From Bogoriella caseilytica (GTDB lineage: Bacteria > Actinomycetota > Actinomycetes > Actinomycetales > Actinomycetaceae), in contig NZ_RKHK01000001.1 of assembly GCF_003752405.1 (NCBI RefSeq), positions 1,116,001-1,180,000 of the forward strand: a stretch of DNA of 64,000 bases, given 5' to 3'. The translations under genes and the position numbers were made by a program. The notes beneath the pieces are model-generated. The model was not told the DNA's origin, made no database searches, and saw only the letters and a list, made by a program, of their open reading frames with translations. Shown piece after piece: positions 49,127 through 59,062 of this stretch (position 1 is its first letter; the number at the start of each line of letters is the position of its first letter).

Positions 49127-50158
49127 TCAGCCCACCTCCTTCAGCCGACGGAGACGTCCGCCCAGGTAGAAGGCCTCCCAGCCTGCCAAGCCGACAAGCA
49201 GCAGCGCGAACGGCCACGTCACGTCGCGATAGGTCTCGACGTCCCGCCGGCCGTCCTCAGCGATTTCTTCGATATCGATGGCGGTCACGGCGTCGTCGAG
49301 CGGCTCCGGGGCATGGCGGTGCCGGTAGGGCAAACCCATCTCCTCGGCCACGCGCTGCAGGTTCGCCTCGTCAAGGCGTGAGATGGCGGGCTCATCGGTG
49401 GCGGGGTCGATGATCCAGGGCGCATCTGTTCCGGGGCCGGAGTCCGCCGTGCCGTCATAGGAGCGCATCTGGCCGCCCTCCGCCGTCCCGTAGCCCAGCA
49501 CCGCCCCGGCGTCGATGTCACCGGCGAGTGGAGCGAAGGAACGCTGCTGCTGGGGATCAGAGAGGTCGCCATCGGTGTTCTCACCATCGGAGAGGAAGAA
49601 GACGAGCCGCACATGCCCGGGGTTGCGTTCCACGGAGTTCGCCAAGGCTGTCTCCATCTCCGGCAGGGGCCGGTCGATCGAGGTGCCCGCGGAGTAGTGG
49701 GTGATCTCCTGCCGCAGCGTCTCGGTCCAGGAACGCAGTGCCCGGGTGTCGTTGGTGAGCGGAACCACCCGGGTGGGCTGGGAATCGAAGGCGATGACGG
49801 AGAAACGCGCCCCCGGAAAGGCGGTGAGAATCTGGTCGATGTCGTGTCGCACGCCTTCCAGGCGAGGGCGCCCGTCGTCATAGTCCTCGGCGACCATCGA
49901 GCCGGTGCGGTCGACCACGATGAACACATCCGCAGCAGTCGCAACCTCTTCGGTGTCAGCAGGCATGGCCGGAGTCAGGCCGATGATGCCGGTCAGGAGC
50001 ACCATCGCACCACGCCGCAGCCACGCGGAGCCACCGCCGTCCGAGGTCGGGGCCCGGTGGGCGTGCCACCAGGCCCATCCGCACAGCAGCAGCGCCGGCC
50101 CGAGCACCAGGAGGATCGCCCACAGCGGCCAGATCATCCGGAAGGTCATGTCGATCAT
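49127..50158 (-). CDS. VWA domain membrane protein (BatB-like)
   Basis: A 343-aa protein with two N-terminal helices, a von Willebrand A domain and one C-terminal helix (VTWPFALLLVGLAGWEAFYLG). The MIDAS reads FIVVDRTGSMVAEDY, i.e. DxTxS instead of DxSxS, with the later Thr in SAGTSIDRPL and Asp in FFLSDGENTDGD. ATG 50158 overlaps the upstream VWA gene by four bases. Part of the MoxR operon; such VWA pairs are thought to act with MoxR as a metal-dependent chaperone. Confidence 0.88.
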   Translation of the reverse strand: MIDMTFRMIWPLWAILLVLGPALLLCGWAWWHAHRAPTSDGGGSAWLRRGAMVLLTGIIGLTPAMPADTEEVATAADVFIVVDRTGSMVAEDYDDGRPRLEGVRHDIDQILTAFPGARFSVIAFDSQPTRVVPLTNDTRALRSWTETLRQEITHYSAGTSIDRPLPEMETALANSVERNPGHVRLVFFLSDGENTDGDLSDPQQQRSFAPLAGDIDAGAVLGYGTAEGGQMRSYDGTADSGPGTDAPWIIDPATDEPAISRLDEANLQRVAEEMGLPYRHRHAPEPLDDAVTAIDIEEIAEDGRRDVETYRDVTWPFALLLVGLAGWEAFYLGGRLRRLKEVG

Positions 50159-51168
50159 GCCCGCAACCTCCAGACCACCAGGAGGAACCCGGCCAGCCCG
50201 AGCGGCAACCAGGGGAACCATCGCTGCGGCTGATCGGTCTCGACCACGGTCGGGTTGCCCTCCAGGGCCACGGTCTGTTCCTCCTCGATGGCCTCCACCA
50301 CCGGGGCCACCGAGGCCGGGTTCAAGGCTTCGACGAAGAGGCCGCCGTGCTCCAGGGTAAGACGCTCGAACTCGGCTCGTGTGGCCTCGGTGGCGTACTC
50401 GTCGGCCGCGGCATACAAGCCATGAATCGTGATGTCACGTTCCGAGGCCAGTTCGTAGACCTCCTCCAGAGCGAAAGTCGACTCCCCCATGGCGACGTTG
50501 TCGGTCAGGAAGATCACCGACCGCGAACGCTCCTGGTCGGCCACATCGAACTCGAAGATGCAGTTCGCCAGACCATCGCCGATGAGGGATCCGTCAAGGA
50601 TCGCGTAGTTGACGGTTCCGGCGAGGTAGTGGATCAGCCGCTCATAGTCGTCCGGGTCGTAGATGAAGGAGGTGGGATCGAAGTCGAGCGCCTCGGCAGC
50701 GTAAGCGAGTTCTTCCTGGACCATGTCGTAGTCGTCGGTGAGCGGGAAGACGAGGCGCGAAGCGTTGTTCCAGATGCTCAGCGCGATGCGCTCGCCCTCA
50801 AAGTGATCCACGATGTCGATCAACGCTTCTGCCGTCTGCGATCCGAACTCGATCATGGAGCCGGACACGTCCAGGCACAGCACGATGTCGCGCGAGGCCA
50901 GCTCCTCGTTGCGCAGATCGCGATCCACCGGCCGGGAGGCGAGGACCGAGGCCGCGACCACAACCACCACCAGGCAGACACCCGCGACCGTCAATCCGCC
51001 GCGCAGGAGTCCCATCCGGCGCCGGTACTCCGGCAGCTCGGTGAGGTAGGCGGAGTTCGCCACGTAGGTCACCTCGCGCTGCGCCGCCACGCGACGCAAC
51101 TGGTAGCCCAGGGATCCCGCGGCGATCACGCCCAGGATCAGCAGTGGCCACAGCCACGGAGTCACCAT
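50155..51168 (-). CDS. VWA domain membrane protein (BatA-like)
   Basis: A 337-aa protein: helices at about 5-22 and 58-80, VWA domain with intact MIDAS (IVLCLDVSGSMIEFG; later SVIFLTDNVAMG) and C-terminal helix (WFPWLPLGLAGFLLVVWRL). The long insert YAAEALDFDPTSFIYDPDDYERL within the VWA fold is unusual. It overlaps the next gene by four bases and the upstream gene by seven. Confidence 0.88.
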   Translation of the reverse strand: MVTPWLWPLLILGVIAAGSLGYQLRRVAAQREVTYVANSAYLTELPEYRRRMGLLRGGLTVAGVCLVVVVVAASVLASRPVDRDLRNEELASRDIVLCLDVSGSMIEFGSQTAEALIDIVDHFEGERIALSIWNNASRLVFPLTDDYDMVQEELAYAAEALDFDPTSFIYDPDDYERLIHYLAGTVNYAILDGSLIGDGLANCIFEFDVADQERSRSVIFLTDNVAMGESTFALEEVYELASERDITIHGLYAAADEYATEATRAEFERLTLEHGGLFVEALNPASVAPVVEAIEEEQTVALEGNPTVVETDQPQRWFPWLPLGLAGFLLVVWRLRA

Positions 51169-51710
51169 CGGTTGACCACCTCCTGCGCACTCGAGGCCGA
51201 GGCGCGCACCTCGGCCTCCGAGCGCTGCGCGAAGCTCGGCTCCTCATAGACGGCGAGGAGGTCACCGAGATGGCGGGTGGTGTCGTAGGAAGCCACGTCA
51301 CCGCGGGTCCAGGTGGTCACATCGGTGCCGATCCGCTCCGAGGCGAAACGCCGCATGGTCGAGGAGAGCTCCAAGTGCAGTTCCCGCAGGTCGATCTCTC
51401 CCTCCTCGTAGCGGCCGAGGTGCTGATCGATCTCCTCGGTGTAGCGCTGGCGCAGCGAGGTGGTCATCGGCGCCGGGGTGAAACGTGCCTTCTTCGCTTC
51501 ACGCGCCGCCACCCGCGTGGGGTTGGACCACCAGAACACGAAGACCAGCCAGGCGGCCACCAGCACCAGCAGGACGGCGGCGACCACAGGAACCCACCAC
51601 GCATAGGTCTCGGGCGGGAGGAGGTCGGCCTCCAGCCCGGCGAGAACTGTCGCGCGGGATGAGGCTCTGGGCACCCCGGCGGGCGCCCACCCCTCAGCGG
51701 CGGGCCACAC
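51162..51710 (-). CDS. Single-pass membrane protein of the MoxR/VWA operon
   Basis: A 182-aa protein starting at GTG 51710 with GAGGAGG seven bases upstream, overlapping the DUF58 gene by 17 bp. One membrane helix (WWVPVVAAVLLVLVAAWLVFVFWW, about 38-61) and a cytoplasmic helical domain (RQRYTEEIDQHLGRYEEGEIDLRELHLELSSTMRRFASERIG). In other MoxR operons this place is taken by DUF4381 or DUF4129 proteins; similarity to either is not clear to me. Confidence 0.78.
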   Translation of the reverse strand: MWPAAEGWAPAGVPRASSRATVLAGLEADLLPPETYAWWVPVVAAVLLVLVAAWLVFVFWWSNPTRVAAREAKKARFTPAPMTTSLRQRYTEEIDQHLGRYEEGEIDLRELHLELSSTMRRFASERIGTDVTTWTRGDVASYDTTRHLGDLLAVYEEPSFAQRSEAEVRASASSAQEVVNRW

Positions 51711-52584
51711 GGCGCTGCCTCCTCAGCAGATCGATGAGCTGGTCAACGACGGCGTCCGTGCCGGTCATCGTCACACCCTCGATGCCGCGACGCCGCAACA
51801 GGGCCTGGACCTCATCACGCCGCGCCGTGGCCGCCATGGCGGCTTCGTTCGCCAGGCGGGCATCGGCGCGCAAGAAGGCCGGCAAGGTCCGGCCGGTATC
51901 GACATCGGCTGTCACCTGTGGCCCCGCTCCCGCAGCCAGGAGGTCGGCCACGTGCACCACCATCACCTCATGCCTCGTGCGCAGGCGGCGCAAGGCATCC
52001 TCGTGCTCGGGCCCGGGCCGGGCTTCATCGGTCAGGAGCACCATGAGGGAACGCCGCGTGATCATGGTCAGCGCCCGGTCCAGCAGACGGCCGACATCGG
52101 CCGCGGGGGCGGTGACGTCAAAGGACTTCTCCACCACGCGCAGGAGCAACTCCATGTGCTCCGTGCCCGAGCGGGCCGGCAGGTGCTGGATCCGCTCGGC
52201 GTCTCCGGCCAGGAGGCCGACCGTGTCGCCGCGTTGGCGGGCGAGAAAGGCAATGACATCGGCGGCGAGCAGCGCCACCTCGGACTTCTGCTCCCCGGAT
52301 GCCGCCGATGCCGCCATGGTGCGGCCGGTGTCGACGAGGAACACCACCGAGAGGTTCGATTCCCGCACAAAGCGCCGGATGATCGGGTGACCCGCCCGCG
52401 CCGAGGACTTCCAGTCGATGTCCGAGACATCATCCCCCGGGTGGTACTCGACCTGGTCGTCGAAGTCCTGACCGTGGCCGGAGAAGATCGAGCGGTGGCG
52501 CCCGTCGAGCAGACCGGCCGCGCGACGCAGCGTGGGCAGGTCGATCCGCGCGCGAACGGCGGCAAGACGGGAGGCGGTGGACAT
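51694..52584 (-). CDS. DUF58 domain protein
   Basis: A 296-aa cytosolic protein starting at ATG 52584, 7 bp after moxR. It has the DUF58 core: HRSIFSGHGQDFDDQVEYHPGDDVSDIDWKSSARAGHPIIRRF, followed by a degenerate VWA-like domain (LSVVFLVDTGRTMAAS, RSLMVLLTDEARPG). DUF58 proteins act with MoxR and VWA partners. The open frame continues upstream into moxR but that part has no similarity. Confidence 0.92.
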   Translation of the reverse strand: MSTASRLAAVRARIDLPTLRRAAGLLDGRHRSIFSGHGQDFDDQVEYHPGDDVSDIDWKSSARAGHPIIRRFVRESNLSVVFLVDTGRTMAASAASGEQKSEVALLAADVIAFLARQRGDTVGLLAGDAERIQHLPARSGTEHMELLLRVVEKSFDVTAPAADVGRLLDRALTMITRRSLMVLLTDEARPGPEHEDALRRLRTRHEVMVVHVADLLAAGAGPQVTADVDTGRTLPAFLRADARLANEAAMAATARRDEVQALLRRRGIEGVTMTGTDAVVDQLIDLLRRQRRVARR

Positions 52585-52591
52585 GGCCGGC

Positions 52592-53602
52592 TCAGGGAGT
52601 GGGCACCGTGGCGAAGACGGCGTCGATGAGCGCTTCCGGAGCCACATTGTTGGCCAGTGCGTCGTAAGTGCGCACCAGGCGGTGGCGGAGCACCGCGTGA
52701 CGCAGGGCCTTGACGTCGTCGGGAACAACGTAGCTGCGACCAGCCATCAGCGCGATCGCCTGGGCGACCTGCATCAGGGCGATGCCACCTCGGGGCGAGG
52801 CGCCCACGCGGACGTGATCGGTGAAGTTCGGTAGCGGGCGCGGGCCGCCACCGCGAGTGGTGTTGATCAGCGCCACGATGTACTGCCGGATTGAGAGATC
52901 CACATAGACCCGCGAGACCAGGCTCTGCAGGTAGAGGACCTCCTCGATGGTGATCGGCTCGATCGATTCAGGCTTGCGGCCCCGGCCTTGAGCGGAGACC
53001 AGATCGAGGATCTCCACCTCCTCGCCGGGCGCAGGGTAGGTGACGACCTCCTTCATCAGGAAGCGGTCCATCTGCGCCTCGGGGAGGACGTAGGTGCCCT
53101 CCTCCTCGATGGGGTTCTGCGTGGCCAGCGTCATGAAGGGATGGGGCAGCGGGTAGATCTCGCCGCCGATGGAGGTCTGACGCTCCTGCATCGCCTCGAG
53201 CATCGCCGACTGGGTCTTGGCCGAGGAACGGTTGATCTCGTCCATCAGCACGAAGTTCGCATGCACCGGGCCAAGCTGGGTGGAGAACTCGTTGGTGGCG
53301 TAGTTGAAGATCTGCGTGCCCACGATGTCGTTGGGCATGAGGTCGGGCGTGCACTGGATGCGATGGAAGCTGCCCGAGACGGCCTGGGCCAGGGTGGAGG
53401 CTGCCGTGGTCTTCGCCAGTCCCGGCACGGACTCCAGCAGGATGTGCCCGCCGGCGAGCAGCGCCGAGACCAGGGCAGTGCGCAGGGCGTCCTGCCCGAT
53501 GACCTTCTGGCCGAAGATGCGTTCCACCCGGCCGACCAGGTCGACTGCCCGCTGGGCCTCTTCGGCGGTGACCGGTTCCACCTGCTCGATGTCGCTGCTC
53601 AT
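52592..53602 (-). CDS. MoxR-family AAA+ ATPase
   Basis: A 336-aa AAA_3 ATPase. Walker A VPGLAKTTA near residues 58-66, Walker B VLMDEINRSSAKTQSAMLEAMQERQ, sensor 1 in LATQNPIEEEGTYVLPEAQMDRFLM, and C-terminal lid. ATG 53602 has GGGGA five bases upstream. First gene of a five- or six-gene operon with DUF58 and two VWA proteins; MoxR is believed to work as a chaperone for protein maturation or stress response. Confidence 0.94.
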   Translation of the reverse strand: MSSDIEQVEPVTAEEAQRAVDLVGRVERIFGQKVIGQDALRTALVSALLAGGHILLESVPGLAKTTAASTLAQAVSGSFHRIQCTPDLMPNDIVGTQIFNYATNEFSTQLGPVHANFVLMDEINRSSAKTQSAMLEAMQERQTSIGGEIYPLPHPFMTLATQNPIEEEGTYVLPEAQMDRFLMKEVVTYPAPGEEVEILDLVSAQGRGRKPESIEPITIEEVLYLQSLVSRVYVDLSIRQYIVALINTTRGGGPRPLPNFTDHVRVGASPRGGIALMQVAQAIALMAGRSYVVPDDVKALRHAVLRHRLVRTYDALANNVAPEALIDAVFATVPTP

Positions 53603-53913
53603 CGTTCCCCACTCGTGTCGCTGGACCGGGCGCATCTCACCCAGCAGTGTGCCAAGCCGGACCTCGGGCGCCCGCCGGACCGAGGGTACCCGGGCGATCC
53701 GCCAGGCGGTGCCCCTCACCCGGCCGCGGACACTCCTTGCCGGACGCCGACCCAGTCAACAGCCGAGGCATCTCAGGATCCGGGATGACCTCGGAGCGCC
53801 CTGCCTCTGGTCACGGCCTTGTCCTTGACTGGCCGGCATCCGGACAGACGCCGGATCACCATGGCAGCGCCTGCCGCAGGGCTGCGCCGCCACCCGAGAT
53901 CGGAGAAAGCCCC
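53603..53913. other. Divergent intergenic region (MoxR operon / peptide importer)
   Basis: 311 bp without a gene. TTGACT occurs on the plus strand at 53825-53830 and on the minus strand at 53759-53754, either of which could be a -35 box. I could not find matching -10 boxes at 16-18 bp. No riboswitch or strong hairpin seen. Confidence 0.4.
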
Positions 53914-55566
53914 ATGGCTCGAACGGCCCCACATCGCCGCACCCTCATCCCGACGCTCCTCGGCGCCATGATGGTGATGGCGGCCTGTGGGAATGCCGGC
54001 GCCGACACCTCCGAAGAGGCCACCAGCAGCGCAACCGCACCGGCCGCTGAGGGTGAGCAGGAAGCCGTCCAGGGAGGCACGCTTCGAGTGGCTTTCCGCG
54101 AGGACATCGAGAACTACGATCCCCACCAGCGCCCGCAGCTCGTCGCGCGAACCGTCTCGCGCAACATCGCCGACACCCTCACCGACCAGGATCCCGAGAC
54201 CGGCGAGATCGTGCCCTGGCTGGCCGAGAGCTGGGAGATCAGCGAGGACGTCACGGAGTTCACCTTCCAGCTGCGCCAGGACGTCACCTTCTCCGACGGG
54301 ACCCCGCTCACCGCCGAGGTGGTCAAAGCGAACTTCGACCGCATCATCGACATCGGCCCCCTGGCCTTCGTGTCCGCTGGGTTGCTCCGCGGCTATGTGG
54401 AGTCCGAGGTGACCGGGGAGCACGAGGTGACGGTCCGCTTCGAGGAGCCGAACGCCCAGTTCCTCCAGGCGACGGCGGTGCAGTCGCTGAGCATCCTGGC
54501 CCCGGCCACCCTCGACCTGCCTCCGGAGGAGGTGGCCGCAGGGAACGTCATCGGCTCCGGCCCCTTCACCTTGGAGTCCTACGACCCCAATGACGGCATC
54601 CACCTGGCGGTGCGCGAGGACTACGCGTGGGGCTCCCCGCTCTACGAGAACGAAGGACGTGCCTACTTCGACGAGGTCGAGATCAGCTTCATCACCGAGT
54701 CCACCACGCAGGCCGGGGCCGTCGCCTCGGGGCAGGTGGACTACGCCTACCCCCTCGCGGCCGAGTCGGTGCCGGGCCTGGCGGAGAGTCAGGCTGAGCT
54801 ACACCCCACGGTCATGCCGGCGATCGCCATCCCGATCGTGCCGCTGCTGCACCGCGAGGTCTTCGAGGACGAGCGCACCCGCCGTGCCCTGAGCCTCGCC
54901 ACCGATCGCGAGGCCCTCGTGAACTCCGCCTTCCAAGGCCTCTACGAGCCGGCCACCGGGGTGCTCACGCCCTCGAACCCGGGTTACGCCGATCTCTCTG
55001 ACCTCCTTGATCACGATCCGGAGGAAGCCGAGCGCTTGCTGGAAGAGGCCGGGTGGACCGAGATCGGGCCAGACGGCATTCGCGCCACACCCGATGGCGA
55101 ACGCCTCTCGGTGGAGATCCAGTACACCTCCACCACCTACGAGACGATGTTCGAGCTGCTCCAGCACCAGTGGGCCCAGGCCGGGATCGAGTTCATCCTC
55201 ACGCCGGTGGCCGACCTCTCGGACTACAGCATCCACGACTACCCCTTCGACCTGAGCACGTGGTCTCAGACCCGGGCCGATGCCGACGTGCTGCGCACGG
55301 TCTACTCCTCCTTCTACGAGAACCAGTCTTTCCTTCTCGGGCACGCCGACGAGGAGGTGGACGATCTGCTCGCCACCCTGCAGTCGACCGTCGATGAACA
55401 GGATCGCCTGGTGGTCTCCGAGGAGGTGCAGCGGCTGCTCGTCGAGCGCGGGTACACGGTGCCGCTCTTCGATCTCACCCAGTACTCCGCGTATCACCAG
55501 CTCACCGGTGTGGGGGCTGACCTTGAGGGCAAACCGCTCTTCGTGGACTTCCGCCGCGCGGACTGA
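53914..55566 (+). CDS. ABC transporter substrate-binding lipoprotein, peptide/nickel family
   Basis: A 550-aa family 5 binding protein from ATG 53914 (GGAGAAAG upstream). Signal peptide with lipobox VMAAC; mature part with GGTLRVAFREDIENYDPHQ, LAESWEISEDVTEFTFQLRQDVTFSDGTPLTAEVVKANFDRI (the family 5 signature), VIGSGPFTLESYDPND and ALSLATDREALV. It should bind a short peptide, nickel chelate or similar and pass it to the two permeases downstream. Ligand unknown. Confidence 0.93.
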   Translation: MARTAPHRRTLIPTLLGAMMVMAACGNAGADTSEEATSSATAPAAEGEQEAVQGGTLRVAFREDIENYDPHQRPQLVARTVSRNIADTLTDQDPETGEIVPWLAESWEISEDVTEFTFQLRQDVTFSDGTPLTAEVVKANFDRIIDIGPLAFVSAGLLRGYVESEVTGEHEVTVRFEEPNAQFLQATAVQSLSILAPATLDLPPEEVAAGNVIGSGPFTLESYDPNDGIHLAVREDYAWGSPLYENEGRAYFDEVEISFITESTTQAGAVASGQVDYAYPLAAESVPGLAESQAELHPTVMPAIAIPIVPLLHREVFEDERTRRALSLATDREALVNSAFQGLYEPATGVLTPSNPGYADLSDLLDHDPEEAERLLEEAGWTEIGPDGIRATPDGERLSVEIQYTSTTYETMFELLQHQWAQAGIEFILTPVADLSDYSIHDYPFDLSTWSQTRADADVLRTVYSSFYENQSFLLGHADEEVDDLLATLQSTVDEQDRLVVSEEVQRLLVERGYTVPLFDLTQYSAYHQLTGVGADLEGKPLFVDFRRAD

Positions 55567-55575
55567 GGCGAGCAG

Positions 55576-56541
55576 ATGACCGCGCGTTACGTGCTGCGGC
55601 GTCTCGGCCAGGCAGCGGTGGTGCTCTGGGGGGCGGTGACTCTCTCCTTTCTGATGATCCACCTCGTGCCGGGTGATCCCGTGCGGATCATCCTCGGCTC
55701 CGGTGACGGCGATGCCGCCACCATCACCCCCGCGGCCGAGGCCGAGCTCCGCGCCCAGTTGGGCCTGGACCGCCCCGTTGCGGTGCAGTACCTCGACTTC
55801 TTGCGCCGTGCCGCCACCTTCGACTTCGGCCACTCCTACTCCACCGGCCAGGAGGTCTCGGTCGCGATCAGTGCCGCTGTGCCCGTAACAGTGGAACTGG
55901 GAGTGGCCGCGATCGTGCTCGCCGTCGTCCTGGCCCTGGTCTTCGCCCTGCTGAGCGTGCTTCTACCCACCCAAGCGCTGCGCTCGTCCTTCCAGTCCGC
56001 TTCGCTGCTGGGCACCGCGATGCCGTCGTTCTGGGTGGCGATCCTGCTTCTCCAGGTCTTCTCCTTCCGGCTCGGCTGGTTTCCCGCCTACGGCTCGGGT
56101 TCCTGGCAGGCACTGGTGCTCCCGGGCCTGACCTTGGCGTTGCTGACCGCGGGCACTCTGGGCCAGGTGCTCACCCGGGGCCTGAACGAGGCGCTGGCCG
56201 AGACCTACGCCGACACGGCGCGCGCCAAAGGGGTCTCAGAGGCTCGGGTGGTGACCGGCCATGCCCTGCGCAACGCTTCCCTCCCCGCCTTCACGATGGC
56301 CGGGATGATGGCGGGGGGCATGCTCTCCGGAGCCACGATCGTGGAGACGATCTACGGCCGGCGAGGAGTGGGCATGTACTTCGTCCAGGCAATCCAGACC
56401 CAGGACTTCCCCCTCATCCAGGCCCTGGTCATCCTCTCCGGCGGCTTCTTCGTCCTCGTCACCCTCGCCGTGGACCTCGCCTACCGGTGGATCGACCCGC
56501 GGGTCTCGACGCCACATCGTCGGAAAGCAGGTGTCGCATGA
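55576..56541 (+). CDS. Peptide/nickel-type ABC permease (DppB-like)
   Basis: A 321-aa permease with about six helices. N-terminal RRLGQAAVVLWGAVTLSFLMIHLVPGDPVRII is typical DppB; the EAA loop reads NEALAETYADTARAKGVSEARVVTGHALRNA. Nine bases after the binding protein, four-base overlap with the next permease. Confidence 0.94.
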   Translation: MTARYVLRRLGQAAVVLWGAVTLSFLMIHLVPGDPVRIILGSGDGDAATITPAAEAELRAQLGLDRPVAVQYLDFLRRAATFDFGHSYSTGQEVSVAISAAVPVTVELGVAAIVLAVVLALVFALLSVLLPTQALRSSFQSASLLGTAMPSFWVAILLLQVFSFRLGWFPAYGSGSWQALVLPGLTLALLTAGTLGQVLTRGLNEALAETYADTARAKGVSEARVVTGHALRNASLPAFTMAGMMAGGMLSGATIVETIYGRRGVGMYFVQAIQTQDFPLIQALVILSGGFFVLVTLAVDLAYRWIDPRVSTPHRRKAGVA

Positions 56542-57416
56542 CCGGCCTGGTACTGCCCGCCAAGCCCAGCAGGGCCCTACCCCCCGCCAGTTCGGGGGCG
56601 CGGGCCTGGGGCGCCCAGCTACTCACTCAGCCCGGCCTGGTGTTCAGCATGCTCGTCTTCGCCCTCCTCCTCGCGTGGGCAGCCGTGCCCGGAGTCTTCG
56701 CCACGCACGATCCCGTCCAGGACCTCGACCCGGCCGCTCTGCTCGCCCCGCCGAGTGCCGAGCACTGGTTCGGCACCGACCAGCTCGGCCGAGACGTCTA
56801 CTCCCGGGTGGTCCACGGTGCTCGGCTCTCGCTCTCGGCCGGTCTGCTCGCAGTGGCCATCTCCCTGGTGGTGGGCTCCACCCTGGGGATGGTCTCCGGA
56901 TACGTCGGCGGTTGGGTGGACAGCATCCTGATGCGTGCCGTTGATGTCCTGGTGGCCATCCCGGGACTGTTGCTGTCCATGGCCGCGGTCTCCATCCTCG
57001 GCTTCGGCGTGGTCAACGTGGCGGTGGCTGTGGGGATCGCCGGCGTCCCGGCCTTCGCTCGCATCACTCGCGCCGAGACGCTGCGGATCCTGAGCCGCGG
57101 CTACTTCGACGCTGCGCGCACCTCCGGCACCGGGGGCCTGGCCATCCTGGTCCAACACGTCGCGCCCAACGCCTCCGGCGCGGTGCTGGTGCTCACTGCC
57201 CTGGAGCTCGGCGGTGCCGTGCTGTCGGTGGCGGCATTGAGCTTCCTCGGCTTCGGGGCCGTTCCGCCGACTCCCGAATGGGGCTCCATGGTGGCCTCGG
57301 GCCGAGCGCACATCGCCAGCGCATGGTGGCTGACCACCTTCCCGGGCATCGTGATCGCGGCCACGGTCCTGGCCTCGAACCGCATCAGTCGCGTACTCCG
57401 GATGAGGCAGCGATGA
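56538..57416 (+). CDS. Peptide/nickel-type ABC permease (DppC-like)
   Basis: A 292-aa permease with the DppC/OppC signature (EHWFGTDQLGRDVYSRVVHGARLSLSAGLLAVAISLVVGSTLG) and EAA loop GYFDAARTSGTGGLAILVQHVAPNA. ATG 56538 overlaps the DppB-like stop (ATGA). It ends in a four-base overlap with the ATPase gene. Confidence 0.94.
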   Translation: MTGLVLPAKPSRALPPASSGARAWGAQLLTQPGLVFSMLVFALLLAWAAVPGVFATHDPVQDLDPAALLAPPSAEHWFGTDQLGRDVYSRVVHGARLSLSAGLLAVAISLVVGSTLGMVSGYVGGWVDSILMRAVDVLVAIPGLLLSMAAVSILGFGVVNVAVAVGIAGVPAFARITRAETLRILSRGYFDAARTSGTGGLAILVQHVAPNASGAVLVLTALELGGAVLSVAALSFLGFGAVPPTPEWGSMVASGRAHIASAWWLTTFPGIVIAATVLASNRISRVLRMRQR

Positions 57417-59059
57417 ACGATTCCCTTCTGCAAGTTCGCGATCTCACAGTGGCGTACCAGCGCGTAGGTGCCCGGACCACGGCCGTGCACGGGGTGAGTT
57501 TCGACGTCGGCCACGGGGAGTCGGTGGCCCTGGTCGGAGAATCCGGCTCCGGGAAGACGAGCATCGGCCGGGCCATCCTGGGCCTGCACGGCCGCACTAC
57601 CCGCCTGACCGGTGCCATCTCCTTCGACGGCACCGATCTACTCACTCTGGGGTCGGCGCGCTGGCGTCAGATGCGGGGCAAGCGGATCGCCCTGATCCCC
57701 CAGGATCCGCTAGCCGGATTGAACCCCGTCCACACCGTGGGACGGCAGGTGGCAGAGACCCTGCGCACTCACGGCCTGGCCAGCGGCCACACAGCCCGCA
57801 CCCTCGCGCTAGAGGCATTGCGCCGTGCCGGGCTGGATGAGGCGGAGCAGCGCTACGACGCCTATCCACATCAGCTCTCCGGCGGTCAGCGCCAGCGGGT
57901 ACTGATCGCCACCGCATTGATCGGCGAACCAGAACTCATCGTGGCAGATGAGCCGACCTCAGCTCTGGATGTGACCGTGCAGCGACGCATTCTCGACCAC
58001 ATCGAGAGCCTCGTTGGCGACAGTGGCACCTCGATGCTGCTGATCACGCATGACCTCGCAGTGGCTGCTGACCGCACGGACCGAGTGGTGGTGCTCTCCG
58101 GGGGTGAAGTGGTGGAGGAAGCCCCGGCGGCCACCTTCCGGCACGTCGCGCAGCACCCCTACTCCCGCCGTCTCGTGGCGGCCGCCCCGAGCATGGACTC
58201 GGAGCCCATGGTGGGCGAGATCGTGAGGCCGGTGGCGGGCCCGGGAGCTGCGAAGGCCACGACCCCCCTCGTGGAGATAGACGGCGTCACCAAGACCTTC
58301 TCGCGGCCCGGCGCGGCGGACGTGGCCGCCGTGGACGGCGTCTCGGTGCAGGTCCACCACGGTCAGAGCCTGGGCGTGGTGGGTGAGTCGGGCTCGGGCA
58401 AGACGACCCTGGCGCGGATGGTGCTGGGACTCACCGAGCCGACGAGCGGCCTGCTGCGGGTCGCCGGCCAGGAACTGCACATCGGTGCGTCCGCGCGCAG
58501 GCGCCGCCGACTGTACCGGCAGGTGCAACCGGTTTTCCAGGATCCCTACTCGTCCCTCGATCCGGCACATCCGATATCGACCAGCATCGCCGAACCGTTG
58601 CGGTTCCTGGGAGCCTGCTCTCGCGCCGAGCGCCGCCGGCAAGTGACTGAGCTTCTCGACCAGGTCCGCCTCCCCCGCGCCCTCGCCGGCCGCAAGCCCT
58701 ACGAGCTCTCCGGCGGTCAGATGCAGCGAGTAGCCATCGCCCGGGCACTCGCAATCCGGCCCGGCCTGCTCGTCCTCGACGAGCCGGTCTCCTCCCTCGA
58801 CGTCTCGGTCCAGGACCAGATCCTCCGCCTTCTCGCCGAGCTGCGCGAGCAGAGCGGACTGGCCTACCTCTTCATCTCCCACGACCTCGCCGTGGTGCGC
58901 CAGATCTGCACCGACGTCGCCGTGATGCGCCACGGGAAGGTGGTGGAGTGCGGCCTCACCGTGGAGGTCTTCGCCTCGCCGGAGCACGGGTACACACGCG
59001 AACTCCTGCACGCCATACCGGGCCGGCGTGCAGCCACAGGTGCGGCGGTGGTGCCATAA
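57413..59059 (+). CDS. Fused double ABC ATPase (DppD-DppF-like)
   Basis: A 548-aa protein with two ABC domains. First: GESGSGKTS Walker A near residue 40, LSGGQRQRVLIATAL, IVADEPTSALDVTVQ. Second from about residue 285: GESGSGKTTLARMVLG, LSGGQMQRVAIARAL, LVLDEPVSSLDVSVQ, and FISHDLAVVRQIC. A short Pro/Ala linker joins them. It supplies both nucleotide-binding domains for the peptide importer, a fusion often seen in actinobacteria. Confidence 0.94.
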   Translation: MNDSLLQVRDLTVAYQRVGARTTAVHGVSFDVGHGESVALVGESGSGKTSIGRAILGLHGRTTRLTGAISFDGTDLLTLGSARWRQMRGKRIALIPQDPLAGLNPVHTVGRQVAETLRTHGLASGHTARTLALEALRRAGLDEAEQRYDAYPHQLSGGQRQRVLIATALIGEPELIVADEPTSALDVTVQRRILDHIESLVGDSGTSMLLITHDLAVAADRTDRVVVLSGGEVVEEAPAATFRHVAQHPYSRRLVAAAPSMDSEPMVGEIVRPVAGPGAAKATTPLVEIDGVTKTFSRPGAADVAAVDGVSVQVHHGQSLGVVGESGSGKTTLARMVLGLTEPTSGLLRVAGQELHIGASARRRRRLYRQVQPVFQDPYSSLDPAHPISTSIAEPLRFLGACSRAERRRQVTELLDQVRLPRALAGRKPYELSGGQMQRVAIARALAIRPGLLVLDEPVSSLDVSVQDQILRLLAELREQSGLAYLFISHDLAVVRQICTDVAVMRHGKVVECGLTVEVFASPEHGYTRELLHAIPGRRAATGAAVVP

Positions 59060-59062
59060 CCC

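Noticed and set aside
48290-49381. Leucine-rich 'membrane protein' on the plus strand over the BatC-like gene
   Set aside because: The LVLLVLL run is just the reverse reading of the Asp-Gln-Gln repeat.
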